The notes under the pieces are model-generated. The model was not told the DNA's origin. It searched no databases and saw only the letters and a program-made list of their open reading frames with translations. Made by a program: the position numbers and the translations under genes. Shown here in pieces: positions 33,362 to 44,304 of a DNA stretch of 64,000 bases (its first letter is position 1; each line of letters begins with the position of its first letter). Source of the stretch: Pararge aegeria (taxonomy: Eukaryota; Arthropoda; Insecta; Lepidoptera; Nymphalidae); NCBI RefSeq assembly GCF_905163445.1, contig NC_053185.1, positions 13,162,001 to 13,226,000 on the forward strand. Reading direction: 5' to 3'.

Positions 33362-33438
33362 CATCGTTTGAAAATTACTCGTTGACACCGAACCAGGTTA
33401 GTGACTCCGCGCGGTTATTGTTGCGCTAAACAATGCAT
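33362..33438 (+). repeat. 75-80-bp repeat, copy 1
   Basis: 'tgacaccgaaccaggttagt', 'gactccgcgcgg' and 'aaacaatgc' recur at 34298-34377. Confidence 0.6.
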
Positions 33439-33947
33439 GCTTCCGACTTGTTGAAAGGAGATGAGATGGGAAACTGTCTTCTTACTTTATTTACATTTTG
33501 TAAGGTTGCACAAAAATCGTGACCATCTTTAAGCAATAGTTGCGGTGGGAATTGTCTATATAAATATAAAATAAAATAAAATTTTTTTCATGTAAAAACA
33601 TTCCATGTAAAAACTTACACAACATAGTAAAAAAATAAAACAAAAATAAGTGCCTATCAAGTTTACAAAATCAGAATTTCGTTTTAACATTTGTTTTTTA
33701 TTACCGTACGGTACCTACTAATACATATATAAAAGCGAGTATTTGCTCATTTGCTTGTTACTTATCTTCGTTTCAACAACTTCATCGATCTTTATGGAAT
33801 TAGGCACATGTACAGCTTACATAGTTCACCAACTTGAATTACAAGCCACTATTATAACATGATATCTCGTTATTATCATCAATGCGTCAGTGCTGTCATC
33901 TCAGCAAAAACCACAAGATACCTACGTCGATTATAAGTCGTAACTGT

Positions 33948-34228
33948 GTAGCCTTAGTACAACATTTGCTCGCTTGCAATCGAGAAGTCGTTTTCGAATC
34001 TTTAACTCGGTACTTCAAAGGAAAAATTTACCGTATGTCACTCGTTTTAGAGTCGCAAATCTGTACTTCTGATTTTGTCACTAATGTACTTTAAAAGCTA
34101 AAGAGTTGTAGGCAAGTTTGAGCTTTAACTAAGTACAAATAAGATCCATTTTATTACGATGTTCCAGTATTTCCCTTCTTGAAAACGACTCCTCGATTGC
34201 GAGCAAGCAGATCTTGTACTAAGGCTAC
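33948..34228. mobile_element. MITE-like element with 50-bp terminal inverted repeats
   Basis: The left end starts 'gtagccttagtacaacattt' and the right end is its complement ('gatcttgtactaaggctac'). About 50 bp pair with roughly five mismatches and one indel. Total length is 281 bp. No target duplication could be defined. The 70-codon frame at 33882-34094 overlaps the left arm and is not a gene. Confidence 0.75.
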
Positions 34229-34297
34229 TGAGCTCAATGATAAAGTATTACTTAAACGATGTGTTAGCTGTCATTAGCCCAAGCGGTTGCATATTGA

Positions 34298-34377
34298 AAT
34301 GTCGTCCGAAGGTTGCCCGCTGACACCAAGGCAGGTTAATGACTCCGCAGAGGCTATTGTTGTGCGAAACAATGCCG
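34298..34377 (+). repeat. 75-80-bp repeat, copy 2
   Basis: This is the partner of 33362-33438. The two copies bracket the MITE. Confidence 0.6.
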
Positions 34378-34574
34378 CGGCTGAGCGCCAATCCTTACAG
34401 CCATTTACCTCACCGTACGTTCTTTAAGCACCCAATGCACAATCTAAACTAATATTATTATGAATTTTAACCAAGCAATTTCTTTGCGTGTCCCTTTTTT
34501 CATAGCAATAATTGTCGATCCATGCAGATCATGAGATAAACCGCGATGGATGAGAATTCTAACGAATATAAAAA

Positions 34575-34700
34575 GAGCCACTACAAAGTGCCGCCCTGTG
34601 CCCATCAACCTCAGGCAAAGTTGTAAAGGCTCACGTGCTTGTTACCAATGCTGCTAGGCGGCAAAAGTAAGCATAGCGGTCGCGCAAAGCGCAGCGTTGG
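34575..34700 (+). mobile_element. Repeat family D, plus copy
   Basis: 'gccctgtgcccatcaacctc', 'ggctcacgtgcttgttacc' and 'aatgctgctaggcggcaaaa' give the family order. The 98-codon frame at 34639-34935 begins inside it and is not supported as a gene. Confidence 0.5.
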
Positions 34701-34935
34701 TAAATCCGCGACAAAACGGGTCGTAAAAGGTCGCTGGATACAAGCGTTACAAAACCGCAGCAATTGGAAACCCTATAATATCCAGAAATATATTAACTCG
34801 TACATTGCCTTAGAAATTCTACATTGGATATCAACTGCCTGCTTAATGCCTACTTCGGTCGAACTCGTAACTATCATAGCGGCAATGGACGAGCTACATA
34901 CTCGTATCTCTATCAAGACGAGTCGTAGTGAGTGA

Positions 34936-35285
34936 CATACATTACGTCTAAGAAAATATTTCTGTCGTCTGTTTAGTCTTGGCAAAGGAGATCAGCCAGT
35001 TTAGTTTATAAAACGAAGGGCAGGAAATCAACACTAAGATTGCCAATGAAGTTTAGAACCAATAACATTTATAGAAATATGGTTTCCAAGGAATGACTGC
35101 GGTTGACGATTGTAAAGTAGGTTATTTCAGTAGCTATCAAAGAATGAAAGAAATCTATGGATCGTAATATTGCAATTTTTCTGTTCGCTTATTTTAGTTC
35201 CTTTGAAAGACTTGAGAAGAAGAATCTATGCATTCCAGTGATGCTTCTTTTCCCCACCTTTTTATTTCCGTAGTTAACCTGGAAC
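34936..35285. other. Stretch without recognised features
   Basis: No feature is seen. Confidence 0.35.
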
Positions 35286-35286
35286 C

Positions 35287-35455
35287 CTTATCATCATCAT
35301 TATCATTTCAACCAAGGTAAGTCCACTGCTGGGCATAGGTCTTTTGTAGGGAGTTCCACAATCCACGGTCCTGGGCCGCTTGTCTCCAGCGGATTCCTTA
35401 TAGTTTCGTTGGACTGCTCGTCTATCTGTCCACCTATCCCTGGCGTAGCGCGTGT
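35287..35455 (-). mobile_element. RTE-type LINE 3' end with end of ORF, minus
   Basis: A 'tatcatcatcattatcat' tail is followed by 'aagtccactgctgggcatag' and 'gagttccacaatccac', then 'ggtcctgggccgc'. This is the inverted form of the last codons and 3' end of lepidopteran RTE elements. Overlapping minus frames (35274-35492) reflect it, out of frame in places. Confidence 0.6.
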
Positions 35456-35459
35456 AGGA

Positions 35460-36220
35460 AAATATTGCAGATGTGCCAACACCATTTTTCATGCAGAGTT
35501 ATTAACGTTTATCACACCTTTGATGGCAATATAGTCAGCACGTTAACATGAAAGAGTCATAGCAGGTTGTCCTTTGAACACTACTAACACGACGGTAACA
35601 GATAAAGAATGAAGCAATTCACTTTTAATTTGATGGTACATTATAATCAGCTTGAAACTAGGAAGCGAAGCACTTTGGTCACGTCAGTAGGATATTCACT
35701 ACGTAGCATTGCAGACCTTTAAGTGATTACTTTATGAGAAATAAAGACATATACTTACCAGACAAAGCATTTTCAAAGATCTTATTATGGTACAGCTGTA
35801 CGCGATCAGATATAAAATATTAGCTGACGCTGAACTGTTCCGAAATCGGCGTTCGTAAAATCCATGAAATGTGCACCTGCATACACGTCATTACGGGCAA
35901 ATAATGTGGTAACGCTCTTAAAACACAATACCGATGATCATAGCTACTCGTAAAATGTAGAATTGTTAGAACCGTCATTCCATTCTACTGCACATGGGAT
36001 GAGTTTTCAATCACGATTGATGCGGATGAATGAAATTGCCTGTGATAAAGCGAATATACGTAGCTACCTATCATAGTTCATGCAAATACAATAGTTCAAC
36101 CTCAATAAGTCAATTGTATAAAGGCCGTGAGCGAGAGGGCGTAGGTTGCAACCAGGTTTATTTTAAGAAGAATGAATCTAATGTGCTTTAAATGTTTTGT
36201 CATTTATTTGTCCATATTTA
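35460..36220. other. Stretch without recognised features
   Basis: No gene or named repeat is seen. Confidence 0.4.
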
Positions 36221-36435
36221 TCATAATCATCATCATATCAACCTATTGCCAGCCTACTACAGGGCACGGGTCTCCTCCCAAAGTGAGAAAGGGGGGCTAA
36301 GGCTGTACACAAAGCTTTCCCAGTCCGGATTCGAGGACTCCACACAACTTTGAGTGCACTATGGAAAACTTTCAGTCGTGCAGGTTTCCTCACGATGTTT
36401 TCCTTCACAGTTGAAGCCAGAGGTATTTTAATTTC
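36221..36435 (-). mobile_element. SINE family B, minus copy, head missing
   Basis: The tail 'cataatcatcatcatatcaa' is followed by 'tactacagggcacgggtctc', 'ggtttcctcacgatg' and 'ttttccttcacag'. It ends in the middle of the element. Confidence 0.75.
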
Positions 36436-36439
36436 ATAT

Positions 36440-37700
36440 CACCATGTCAAAAAAGGCCAGTAATAGTTTATTGGGTACTAAGGAATACTCGATTCAGCTC
36501 AGGGAGCTTAAAATTAAGAAGACTCCCGCCTACAGCGTTATCTTTTGGCATATACTTAGCCGTAAACACGTCTAAGTACTTGCTTTGAGGATTTTGATAT
36601 AAAAACTAAACGTTTGTAGTTTTTGAAGAGAATGATAACTTTTTAATATACAAGCAATGAAACACGAACTAAAACTCTTACTCTGGACGCATATATTTAG
36701 CAACTATATTTAATATGGGGAAAAAAGATATCATGAGAATTTTATTTCTAATTTTCCAACATTTAATTTCCAATTATATTATTTAGATTTATTTTCTAGA
36801 ATTAATAGCTGCATAAACAGTAGGTTTAATAATCACAATCTCTCTTCGTTTCAAACCTAGCATAACATGTCGACGAATAGTTAATTACTTTAGAAAACTT
36901 AATTTGCGAAAATTAAGGAAAATATAAAAATATGTGCTGTAAAATGGGCATCGACGAGGGAGGTAAAGCCAAAGGTTTCGGAGGAAAAAAATAACTGAGA
37001 TCGCGGATAATTAATGGCCTCATTTATGTTACTGCTTTTGAGGGCCCTGATTGTGCTGACCGCTTTTTAATTTGTTTTTATCACGGCGGCTTTTCACGCG
37101 TTAAAATCTGTATTGTTCGAGCGAAACCAAATTGAAAATTGTAGAGTTTGGAAATCTTTAACGAATTGGCCTCGGCGTTGGATAACTTATTCCAGTTATG
37201 ATTTAAATTTAGCTTTAAAATAATTTTATTTTATTCTTGCTTATTTATACTCGGTATACTTTTACTTTTTTGTCTGCAATAAAGGTTTTCTTTTTCGTTT
37301 TCTGTCAAATTGATAAATTTATTTTATTAAATAGCCTATTAGTTTAACTAATAACTGAAAAGTTGAGAAATCTGTTGATATAAATTTTCTAGTAATCTTG
37401 TAAAAATTAAAGATGATTAATTGTTAAGTACCGATTTTATTAAGCCTATAAGACCTAAATCACTCTCTCAAAAGAAAAAGGAAGGACAACGACGATTTAA
37501 TTTTCATTAGTTATGTTCTTAAGGAGTTTGTTAGAATTGCATTGCATTGAATAGCTAAATTATTATGATTATCAAACTACTTATGGTTAAAACAAAAATA
37601 CAATTTGTATATCATAGAATATATACCATTATAATAGTATTTATGGAGCATAAATTAGATCTTTTTGGAGTTCTATGGCGTCTATGGCGTCTATTTTGTT
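36440..37700. other. AT-rich stretch, nothing recognised
   Basis: A tiny 'ctatggcgt' tandem lies at 37672-37692. No gene is seen. Confidence 0.4.
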
Positions 37701-37870
37701 ATGCAGATTTTCGTTCGGCTCTCTGAAATATTGTTATTCGAGACTCGATCGTCGACCGCGTCCCGATTACGTCTGCCAGCCGTGACCTCTTGAACTCTAT
37801 TGGGAAATGTCACCAGGACATCACTTTGATACTTTTATTCTGAAATCGCACATTTTTAGTACAGAAGCAA
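37701..37870 (+). repeat. Dispersed repeat pair, copy 1
   Basis: 'atgcagattt', then 'gaccgcgt', then 'tgaccTCTTGAACTCTATTG' and 'ggaaatgtca' recur at 39336-39520 with substitutions. The element is non-coding and of unknown family. Confidence 0.65.
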
Positions 37871-38986
37871 GAAATAAATAATAGGGGCTCATGTTATATT
37901 GTTTTTTTTATTAGTTGTAGAATATACAGATAATAGTCTTATCGTGCCCTTTAGTTCCTGTAATCAAAGCCTTATTTATTTGAAAAAAAAAAATTGTCAC
38001 AAACGGACCAAACGCTTCCTTAAAAATGATTTTTAGAATTTTGTATCATATAATTTGTTTACTTATTTTATTGCAAGTTAATACTTAATGGAAATATTTA
38101 TTTATTGTCCTCGATTGTCTGTAACAGAGTCAGTATTTTTAGTGAAAATATTTTCCATACATTCGTTATTTCATTCCAAAAATATATAATGATCAGTATT
38201 ACATTGCCCCAGTGTTGTACTGGCAACTACACTCAGGGATTAAAGCTTTGACCAATACACATTGTTCCAATCTAAGTTGGCAGGCATTAACAACAGACAA
38301 CTGTTCATCAATGTTATCTGAAAACTGACATAAAACTGTCTTTAATATTAATGTCGGAGGAAAAAGAAAGGAAAACAAAAAAGTAAAAAGGATTATCGTC
38401 AGAAATTAGTGACAATAATAGGGCTTATCCTGAGCTTTTCTATATGTCAAATTTATAATTCTAGGCTGTTAACTACTGGCATTTTTTGTCAGATAAATTC
38501 AATACCTAAATTTTTTTAACAACCTGGGAATCAGTAGTAAAAGAGGATGAGGATCTCATGATCTGTAGTCGAACTTGCTAACAACGATACTTAAACTAGA
38601 TCAACTACGGAGAGAAAAGACCAATAATAAAATCAAAATTAATATTCTTGTTCCAGATAAAAATATGTTTTTTTTCCACTACAATCTCAGATGATAATGG
38701 AATCTAAGACGGTAGTGAGCTAATCTGTTAGGGGTACAGCAGCTATATTAGGCCTTTACCCAGTAGCGTGCATAGTGGGTATGCAGGCCACGAGTTATAT
38801 AAATCTTAAGGATAGGCATTGTAAGAGTTATAAAAAGCCTACCCTTAACTCGTGTTTGATTTTCTATCATTTATATCATCTGCATACCCTGTGCATACCC
38901 TTTATGCACGCGATTGCCTTTAACCATAATCCCCACCAACCCAAATTGGAGCAGGTGGTGGATCTTTGCTCTGAAACTGTCCTCCT
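37871..38986. other. AT-rich stretch, nothing recognised
   Basis: The 75-codon frame at 38775-39002 ends in the following hairpin and shows no pattern. Confidence 0.4.
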
Positions 38987-39048
38987 ATCCGCAGCCTGTT
39001 AACGTGCTACTCCTGTGCCCAACAGCAGCACGTTAACAGGCTGCGGAT
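38987..39048. repeat. Perfect 22-bp inverted repeat of RTE-like 3' tails
   Basis: The arms 38987-39008 and 39027-39048 match exactly around 18 bases. The right arm with 'tgcccaacagcagcacgtta' resembles an RTE 3' tail in plus sense and continues into a 'tgataatgaccatgatgatg' tail. The left arm is an inverted partial copy. Confidence 0.75.
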
Positions 39049-39335
39049 GATAATGACCATGATGATGACACATAATGAATGCCAAATCGCTTGGCGTCTT
39101 AGTTTATAACTAACTAGCCACGGCCGAAGTATCTCACTACACGAGAGCAGGATTAAAACAGAAATTGCTAATTCCTTAATCGCTTCTTAGCAGGAGCGAA
39201 CTTAGGACTTCCCACTTATAAGGCCACAGCTCCAGAAAAGTCGACTAAATCATTACACAACGACAGTGATGAAAAAGTATGCAGTTTTTGCTTTCAACAA
39301 TTACTTTATTATCATGTTTATACGAGTATATACTC

Positions 39336-39520
39336 ATGCAGATTTGTGTCCGGGTCCCTGATTGAAGTATTGTAATTCTAGACGCGATCGTCTCTCACGT
39401 ACGCCAGTCCCTGACCTTTTGAACTCTATTGGGAAATGTTATCGGGACATGCTTTTGCTACTTTTTTCTTTTAAGCGTATCCGTTTGACAGGATAAAGTT
39501 ACTTTGTGAAAAATAAATAT
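39336..39520 (+). repeat. Dispersed repeat pair, copy 2
   Basis: It shares 'gaactctattgggaaatgt' and flanking blocks with 37701-37870. The spacing is about 1.6 kb. Confidence 0.65.
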
Positions 39521-39599
39521 TTTATATTATTTGTAGAAAATATTAAGTTGTCCATCTTAAGAGTATTGTGAACAAAATATTTTTTTTATTTTTTTTATT

Positions 39600-39760
39600 A
39601 TTATTTGTTCTCTACATAATATAATCATATTCATGTATTTCAAGTAAGCCTTTTGAAACGTCTGTTTATCGCGATGTCTTTTATCTGTTAGGAAGATAGA
39701 TCCTACGGGCAGCTGGAAAAAAACAAAAAAAAAAATGAGCAATCTACTTTAAATGAAATA
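39600..39760 (-). mobile_element. LINE family C 3' end, old minus copy
   Basis: 'catgtatttcaagtaagcct', 'tttgaaacgtctg' and 'gagcaatcta' keep the family order with heavy divergence. Confidence 0.5.
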
Positions 39761-40203
39761 ATTTAAATAGATTAAGCAACTTTGTAAATTTTATTTTGGG
39801 CTTCCCCTATAATATCGATGTCGTATGTTCTATTCATAAACCTGCTAATTTTATGACTTACATGGATTAATTTTACGATTTAAATTAAGCAATATATATT
39901 CTGCAATTGTGTTTCGTTTAGGCCCTTCTCATAACTGAGTAAACCGGTAGTCTTCAATCTATATGAACCTTGATATCAACTGATAAGAAATTATTACTAC
40001 TATAAGTTGTTGTTGCTGAGTTCAGAGGGTTAAAGATTAAATATTATACTGATATCTTATCGGATTGATTGAGTATTGGAAAACTAAACTGAGAAATTTT
40101 ATTGCTAACAGGAAATACATTTAGGGCGCAATGCGAAATTAATCTCTTGAGTTTAAATTAATTGTTTACTTATATTAAGTTTTAAATTTTGCTACGCTTT
40201 ATT

Positions 40204-40242
40204 TATTAGTATGTTGTCGTAGCGAACGACAGCATACTAATA
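40204..40242. repeat. Hairpin, 17-bp arms with one mismatch
   Basis: 'tattagtatgttgtcgt' at 40204-40220 pairs with 40226-40242 around a 5-base loop. Confidence 0.7.
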
Positions 40243-40261
40243 GATATAATAATTTTTGGCG

Positions 40262-40930
40262 GGCTATCTGTACGTCTGTCATCATAATCAGCCCACTGTT
40301 GGACATTGTTTCTTTCGAGTACCACACAAGTTCCTCTGCAATTCCCATCCATCCATTTCCAGTTACATTCTTAAGGTCATCTGTCTTAGTTGGTTTCCAC
40401 AGTTTACCAGTCTGCTGTCTCCACTTCAGAACACATCTGTCTCGACAGCCATGACCCGTCCGCTGTTCAAGACTTTAGTTTTCTTACGGGTCTCTTCATG
40501 TAGAAATCGTTTCTCAGACATCCTCCCAATATATGCTAATCGGGGGATATTTTGTTGATAAATTACTCCACGTCGTACGTCTTTAGGCTTTGTGGTATCG
40601 ACGATTTGAACATGTGAATGAATTTGCTGAATGCTGCTTAACCATTTCAACTGACTGACTGACTGTTTCTTCGTGAAAGTGGTTTCTACCAAGAAATATA
40701 GCTTTATGTATCGATATTTTATTGTCAAACAACGATATCGGATTACGGGATGACGGACGTACTGATTTAACATGACTATTTTGTTAAATTTCATCCTTAG
40801 CCCTTGTCGTACGTAAAAATAGCTGTAACACGTCAGTGCCTGGAAGATATTAGCAGCGATTCCGCCCGTATCACTTATTCGTCTAGCAAAACGCAAGCGT
40901 GAGACAAGTGTACCCGGATAACAAAATGTT
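40262..40930 (-). pseudogene. RTE-type reverse transcriptase, C-terminal remnant
   Basis: The minus frame 40426-40896 begins 'RFARRISD' where RTE elements have L-R-F-A-D-D-I, so the catalytic Asp pair of the palm is replaced by Arg-Arg. It is followed by 'GLRMKFNKIVM', like the usual G-L-k-M-N-x-x-K-T-K-v-M, and 'VSQLKW', like the usual I-S-x-L-K-W. A shifted frame downstream (40426 to about 40290) reads 'TDDLKNVTGNGWMGIAEE', which matches the R-W-x-D-D-l-x-x-x-a-G-x-x-W-M-x-x-A-x-d-R signature near the RTE C-terminus. At least one frameshift lies between the two parts. The endonuclease and N-terminal palm are absent. The element is dead. The overlapping plus frame 40256-40558 is a shadow. 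Confidence 0.75.
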
Positions 40931-41089
40931 AATATCCGGCTTTTTGGGATAGTCGTTAGTGTGTGCTACGGATCTCCTTAAAAATCTCAGGTTATTGCCA
41001 TCAGCGTGTACGAATCGATAACGCATTTACCACCATCGATTGCTACCGTCAACCCCGTATTTCACTGGAAAAGAGGGTTAGATAGTTTT

Positions 41090-41215
41090 AGGTAGTGTAC
41101 ACAGTTTGCTGGACGTGCTCCTTCCATGCCCTGTGCAAGTGTTGCTCTGTTTATAGGTGAAGGTTTCCACCAAATATCAAATGGGTCATCTGTTTGGACC
41201 GTCAACTATTAAAAA
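41090..41215 (+). repeat. Possible dispersed repeat tail with A-run
   Basis: 'ggtgaaggtttccaccaaat', 'atcaaatgggtcatctgttt' and a final A10 run look like the 3' end of a retroposed element. No second copy is found in the window. Confidence 0.3.
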
Positions 41216-41428
41216 AAAAAGTATAGCTGGCCTTTAATTTTCTTTAAACTTTTATGCAAACATTGTGAACAACTCTTAGGGTAAAAAACTTCGTGTACTT
41301 AAGAGGGCTTGATTTTAATTTAAGTACCTACGAGCTTGCTGATTGAAACCAAATATCAACATATTTTGGCTGCAGTCTGTGCCTAAGGAATAGACAATAC
41401 ATAAAAAAGTCACCTAAAATATATTACC

Positions 41429-41722
41429 TTGTTTTGCTTTTGTTGCCGTCATGTAAAAACTATTTCAAAAGCGATTAAAAACTTGAAATTTCCTTTACGT
41501 TCAAAATCTCCATTAAATACTAGAACTTGTAAGGACTTTCGTGTCTATAATTCCTATGCGAATGTTTTTCTCAGGCCCTTACCTATTTTAAATAGTTGGT
41601 TAATGGGTACGTCCTTAATTAGAATACGTAGTGAGAAAAGTGGAGGCTTCTCTTCTGTTTTAATGAGGGGGCAATCGCGCGGTCCCTTTCGCACAAATTT
41701 GGCTCCTCCTACCGGGCGGTGA
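41429..41722 (+). pseudogene. Weak LINE C-terminus-like frame
   Basis: A 97-codon frame contains 'TRTCKDFRVYNSYANVFLRP' followed by 'LPILNSW'. The spacing of T-R, a short hydrophobic run, then a final L-x-x-L-N-S-W resembles the extreme C-terminus of Jockey-type ORF2 proteins. There is no second supporting motif, and it may be chance. Confidence 0.2.
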
Positions 41723-42097
41723 AAATCAATAACGTACTCCAGAAGTGCGTTTGGTGTTCTACCATACTGACGTCCGCTCCGGTACGCGACGTTGACCTCC
41801 TAAGAATTGTTTATAGTGACCTTATGACGTCAATGAGCGTCAGTCGTTTGATGAATTATGGTCCAGCTGCTCAACCAACAAATCCTATAATATATGAGAA
41901 ACAGATACAATATCTAATACAATCATTCTCTAAATAATAGTGAGATTGGATTTCAAGTTTTTATTGAACTATTTAATAACGTAATTTAATAATTGAATAG
42001 TATTACACTCAATTAAGAGAACGAAACGCCTCTTAGCGTGTTATCCCCAGCCATTACCACTAACAAAAAATACTATGAATCTGATTTAATTATTTTA

Positions 42098-42262
42098 GCC
42101 CGCCAACTTGCATTAGAGCGGCATGGTGGATGATTAAATATCTGGCATTAGGAGAGTTATTTTATACTGCAGGGATCATAATAATTTACTGTTACCTATA
42201 AATCCGAGTATATTGTGTAAGCCCAACAACTTGCATTAAAGCAGCGTGGTGGGTCATAGATA
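42098..42262 (+). repeat. Two short RTE 3'-tail scraps
   Basis: 'gcccgccaacttgcattaga' with 'gcggcatggtgg' (42098-42132) and 'gcccaacaacttgcattaaa' with 'gcagcgtggtggg' (42221-42254) are two copies about 123 bp apart. Confidence 0.5.
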
Positions 42263-42267
42263 GGCTG

Positions 42268-42385
42268 AAATTCATCATCATTATATCAACCGATTAGCGG
42301 TCCCCTATAGGGCACGAGTCTCCCCCAACAATGAGAAGGATTTAGACCGTACTCCACGTTGGTCTAGTAACTAAACACTATGGTT
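42268..42385 (-). mobile_element. SINE family B 3' part, minus copy
   Basis: 'attcatcatcattatatcaa', 'ctatagggcacgagtctccc' and 'tactccacgttggtct' follow the family order. Confidence 0.65.
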
Positions 42386-42635
42386 TAATACCAAGTTGTT
42401 AACTAAATACTATGGTTTTATCGTTCAATAGCCACAAAAGTTAGATATTTGTGACGAGGTATCTCGATTAACGATCAAGACAAACAAAGTATTTTAAATT
42501 GCAAATAACTTATCGCAAGCTTGTTTGAGTGACTAGAGGCCAGACTCTTTTAGATCCAGTTACTTTTGCAACACCTTTACTTTTAAATGGTTGGAAATAA
42601 TAAATTTGACTAAAACCACATTAATATTTTTTCTA

Positions 42636-42822
42636 CTAGCTGTGGCGCGCGAATTCGTCTGCGTTTTTTGTTGATTGCTGCGAAATCTATGAATAAAGTT
42701 ATCCGACGTCGATCTCCAGGATGCAAGCTATCTCTCTCTTTTAGGGCACCGACTTAAGGTAAAAAACTAATACACAAACAGACAGACGCAGTTTCGTATC
42801 CATAATATTATCGGTGACCAGC
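42636..42822 (+). mobile_element. Helitron-like (Lep1-type) repeat
   Basis: It starts 'ctagctgtggcgcgcgaatt' with 'cgtctgcg' and ends 'cacaaacagacagacgcagt' with 'ccataatatta'. The middle is diverged. Confidence 0.5.
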
Positions 42823-42929
42823 CTGACGAACTATATAGCGTATCTCGTATACAAAAATAAAAATTGTTACCGATTTATAGATCTTAACAAAATTTTGTAA
42901 ATAGATAGCTTGCATTTTGTAAACGCTTC

Positions 42930-43200
42930 GTTTTCACTGCTTCGTTGGTAGTGTCGTGAGTATTTTTGACCGCATATCAAGAAGTCCTGGGTTCAATCTC
43001 CGGGTGGGACCAATGAGAGTCGGTTTTGATAAAATAAATCTTATTACCAGCCCGGATTTTGGAAAATTGGTGATTGACCCCCATGCCTCGGAGAGCACGT
43101 AATGCGCCCAAACTTTTTCCGGGTATGTCGGAATTATCGGCTATGAGAGTTAGGGAATAGAGAAAGCGCCTTTATTACATACACTTGTGCACTATACCTC
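42930..43200 (+). mobile_element. SINE family C2 (tRNA-derived)
   Basis: An A-box-like 'cgttggtagtgtcgtgagta' and a B-box 'gggttcaatctc' (42990-43001) are followed by 'ggattttggaaaattggtga', 'ccatgcctcggagagcacgt' and 'tgtcggaattatcggctatg'. I recognise this order from a common lepidopteran SINE. Confidence 0.65.
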
Positions 43201-43224
43201 CGTAGTTGTTCTGTAAAAGCATCG

Positions 43225-43410
43225 TCATCACCTGCAGCCTATTAACACCTTTTAACATCCCACTTGGAAAACGTTGTTTTGGCACTTTCTCTTGAGGAAG
43301 AGACGGTTTAAGACCATATGGAGCAGCGTGGTGGGCTTTAAACAACTTTTGTCACGAGTTAGTAATAATAACCGGGACTGACGGCTTTCCGAGGCACAGG
43401 GGTTGAACCT
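43225..43410. mobile_element. RTE tail and SINE C2 scraps
   Basis: 43231-43265 ('cacctgcagcctattaacac') is an inverted RTE 3' tail. 43318-43340 is a plus-sense tail scrap. 'ctttccgaggcacaggggtt' near 43385 is an inverted C2 scrap. Confidence 0.4.
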
Positions 43411-43439
43411 TTTTTTTTTCTCGTGGGGAATCCTTATGG

Positions 43440-43605
43440 ATACACACTACACAACGGGGAGGTGCAGTGGGTCGCCGGACCCGACTAAAGCCTCACGGTG
43501 TTCCTACTCATCGCCTGGAGACTGGGTCATGAGAACGCCGTGCCTACCGAAGCAGGCTCCTCTGTGAAAACAACATTAACCACTAAAAACCATCGAAGGC
43601 ACACC
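43440..43605 (+). mobile_element. Repeat family D2, plus copy
   Basis: 'acggggaggtgcagtgggtc', 'gccggacccgactaaagcc' and 'ctactcatcgcctggagact' match in sense orientation the inverted copy at 16.1-16.2 kb. Frames at 43498-43740 and 43583-43864 run across this and the next repeat and are not genes. Confidence 0.45.
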
Positions 43606-43694
43606 GGGAACACAAGGTGTGCCTTTCAACTCGAGGACTTATCTCCGACGGGCGACAGAATACGGGTGTTGAACTTACCTTACCTATGTTTTGT

Positions 43695-43775
43695 CCTACG
43701 CGGAATTCGAACCCAGGACCTCGTGATCCTGTGTAGTTAAGCTTGCTAACGACTAGACCATCGAGGTAGTGAGAG
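43695..43775 (-). mobile_element. tRNA-derived SINE head, minus
   Basis: In minus sense 'tcgatggtctagtcgttagc' (A-box-like) is followed about 25 bases on by 'gtcctgggttcgaattccg' (B-box). The segment lacks a matching acceptor stem, so it is not a tRNA gene. Confidence 0.55.
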
Positions 43776-43842
43776 ACACAGTGAAACAAAATCATGTGTA
43801 ATGTGTTAGCAGACGGAAATAACCGGTAATTGCTTGGTTTCA

Positions 43843-43880
43843 TCAACGGCACGGGCAACTGCATTAATTACAAGACTAGA
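43843..43880 (+). repeat. Repeat family G, partial copy
   Basis: 'caactgcattaattacaaga' matches the core of the copies at 46.76, 48.01 and 48.83 kb. Confidence 0.4.
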
Positions 43881-44039
43881 AGTAAGCCCACAGTACGTTT
43901 AGATTAAGAGCCCACACTAAAATCTATTTTCACGAAATATCTCTCAAACTATATAACATAAGTTATATTATTTGTATGTCTTTTGTATATATAGTATCTT
44001 CAAGTTTTATTGTATTAGTACGTTGAATTTTATTTATTT

Positions 44040-44160
44040 ATACTCTTTATTTTCACACAAATAAAAATACAGAAGAAGAATAAAAGGAAACACAGACAGA
44101 AGAAGTAAACAAAAGGCGGCCTTATCGCTTTGTAGCGATCTCTTCCAGGCTACCTTAGGA
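44040..44160 (-). mobile_element. LINE family J 3' end, minus
   Basis: 'aaaggcggccttatcgcttt' and 'agcgatctcttccaggctac' are preceded by an AGAAGA-rich inverted tail. Confidence 0.6.
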
Positions 44161-44304
44161 TAAGGATAACATACTGCAGTTTGTGCATATTTAAAAAAAA
44201 AATGAATTTTGTTATTATTTAGATAAATTGAATATCCTTAGTAGTTATTAGGAAGTATATTGTACCTTTATTTGACCTATACCAAAATTAAATCATCTTA
44301 CTCA

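Noticed and set aside
34639..34935. 98-codon plus frame with a basic N-terminus
   Set aside because: It begins inside a family D repeat and shows no domain pattern afterwards.
43695..43775. tRNA gene on the minus strand
   Set aside because: B-box and A-box are fair, but the 3' end runs into unrelated sequence without a matching acceptor stem.
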